Assembly: GCA_001595885.1 (NCBI GenBank)
Contig: LSSH01000069.1
Location: 1-5,051, forward strand
Source: Candidatus Proteinoplasmatales archaeon SG8-5
Lineage (GTDB): Archaea; Thermoplasmatota; Thermoplasmata; SG8-5
Reading direction: 5' to 3'
DNA length: 5,051 nt
The notes beneath the pieces are model-generated. The model ran no database searches, was not told the DNA's origin, and saw nothing but the letters and a program-made list of their open reading frames with translations. Positions 4,706 to 5,051 of the stretch are shown here, one piece after another. Made by a program: the position numbers and the translations under genes. Numbering within the stretch: the first letter of the stretch is position 1; each line of letters begins with the position of its first letter.

Positions 4706-5051
<346 letters not shown>

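Overview
The window is archaeal. On the minus strand it carries the subunit pair Rpo7 and Spt4, an archaeal-type GTP-dependent dephospho-CoA kinase, ribosomal proteins S24e and S27ae (families shared by archaea and eukaryotes) and the C-terminal end of a membrane pyrophosphatase. It also has TATA-box-like promoters and a tRNA interrupted by a bulge-helix-bulge intron. The exact lineage cannot be fixed from 5 kb. A Thermoplasmata-like or other euryarchaeal lineage is my best guess, and it is only an inference.

Layout from high to low coordinates (the minus-strand genes run leftward): 5051-4706 is the C-terminal end of hppA. 4677-2629 is a tight informational cluster of rpo7, spt4, dephospho-CoA kinase, rps24e and rps27ae, with overlapping or nearly touching genes and ribosome binding sites inside the preceding genes. 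2569-2030 is an AT-richer gene for an unrecognised protein with a two-helix membrane hairpin. 1805-2024, on the plus strand, is a tRNA-Arg(CCG) gene. 1682 to the left edge is a secreted M14 zinc carboxypeptidase with C-terminal beta-sandwich domains, cut by the window edge. The 1683-1804 gap holds divergent promoters for the peptidase and the tRNA.

The most notable observation is the tRNA. Read straight through, it falls apart after the T-loop, but its missing 3' part (T-stem strand, acceptor strand and discriminator base) lies 146 bases downstream. The junctions form a textbook bulge-helix-bulge: T-stem, 3-nt bulge, 4-bp helix, opposite 3-nt bulge, intron helix. The predicted cuts restore a perfect TTCGAAT T-loop. 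This places a long and apparently well-folded intron at tRNA position 59/60. A second oddity is that S24e and S27ae, encoded side by side, both carry long charged low-complexity C-terminal tails.

The rpo7-to-rps27ae genes link transcription (RNA polymerase stalk, Spt4/Spt5 elongation factor), translation (two small-subunit proteins) and coenzyme A synthesis in one likely transcript. The peptidase and the small membrane protein are separate units.
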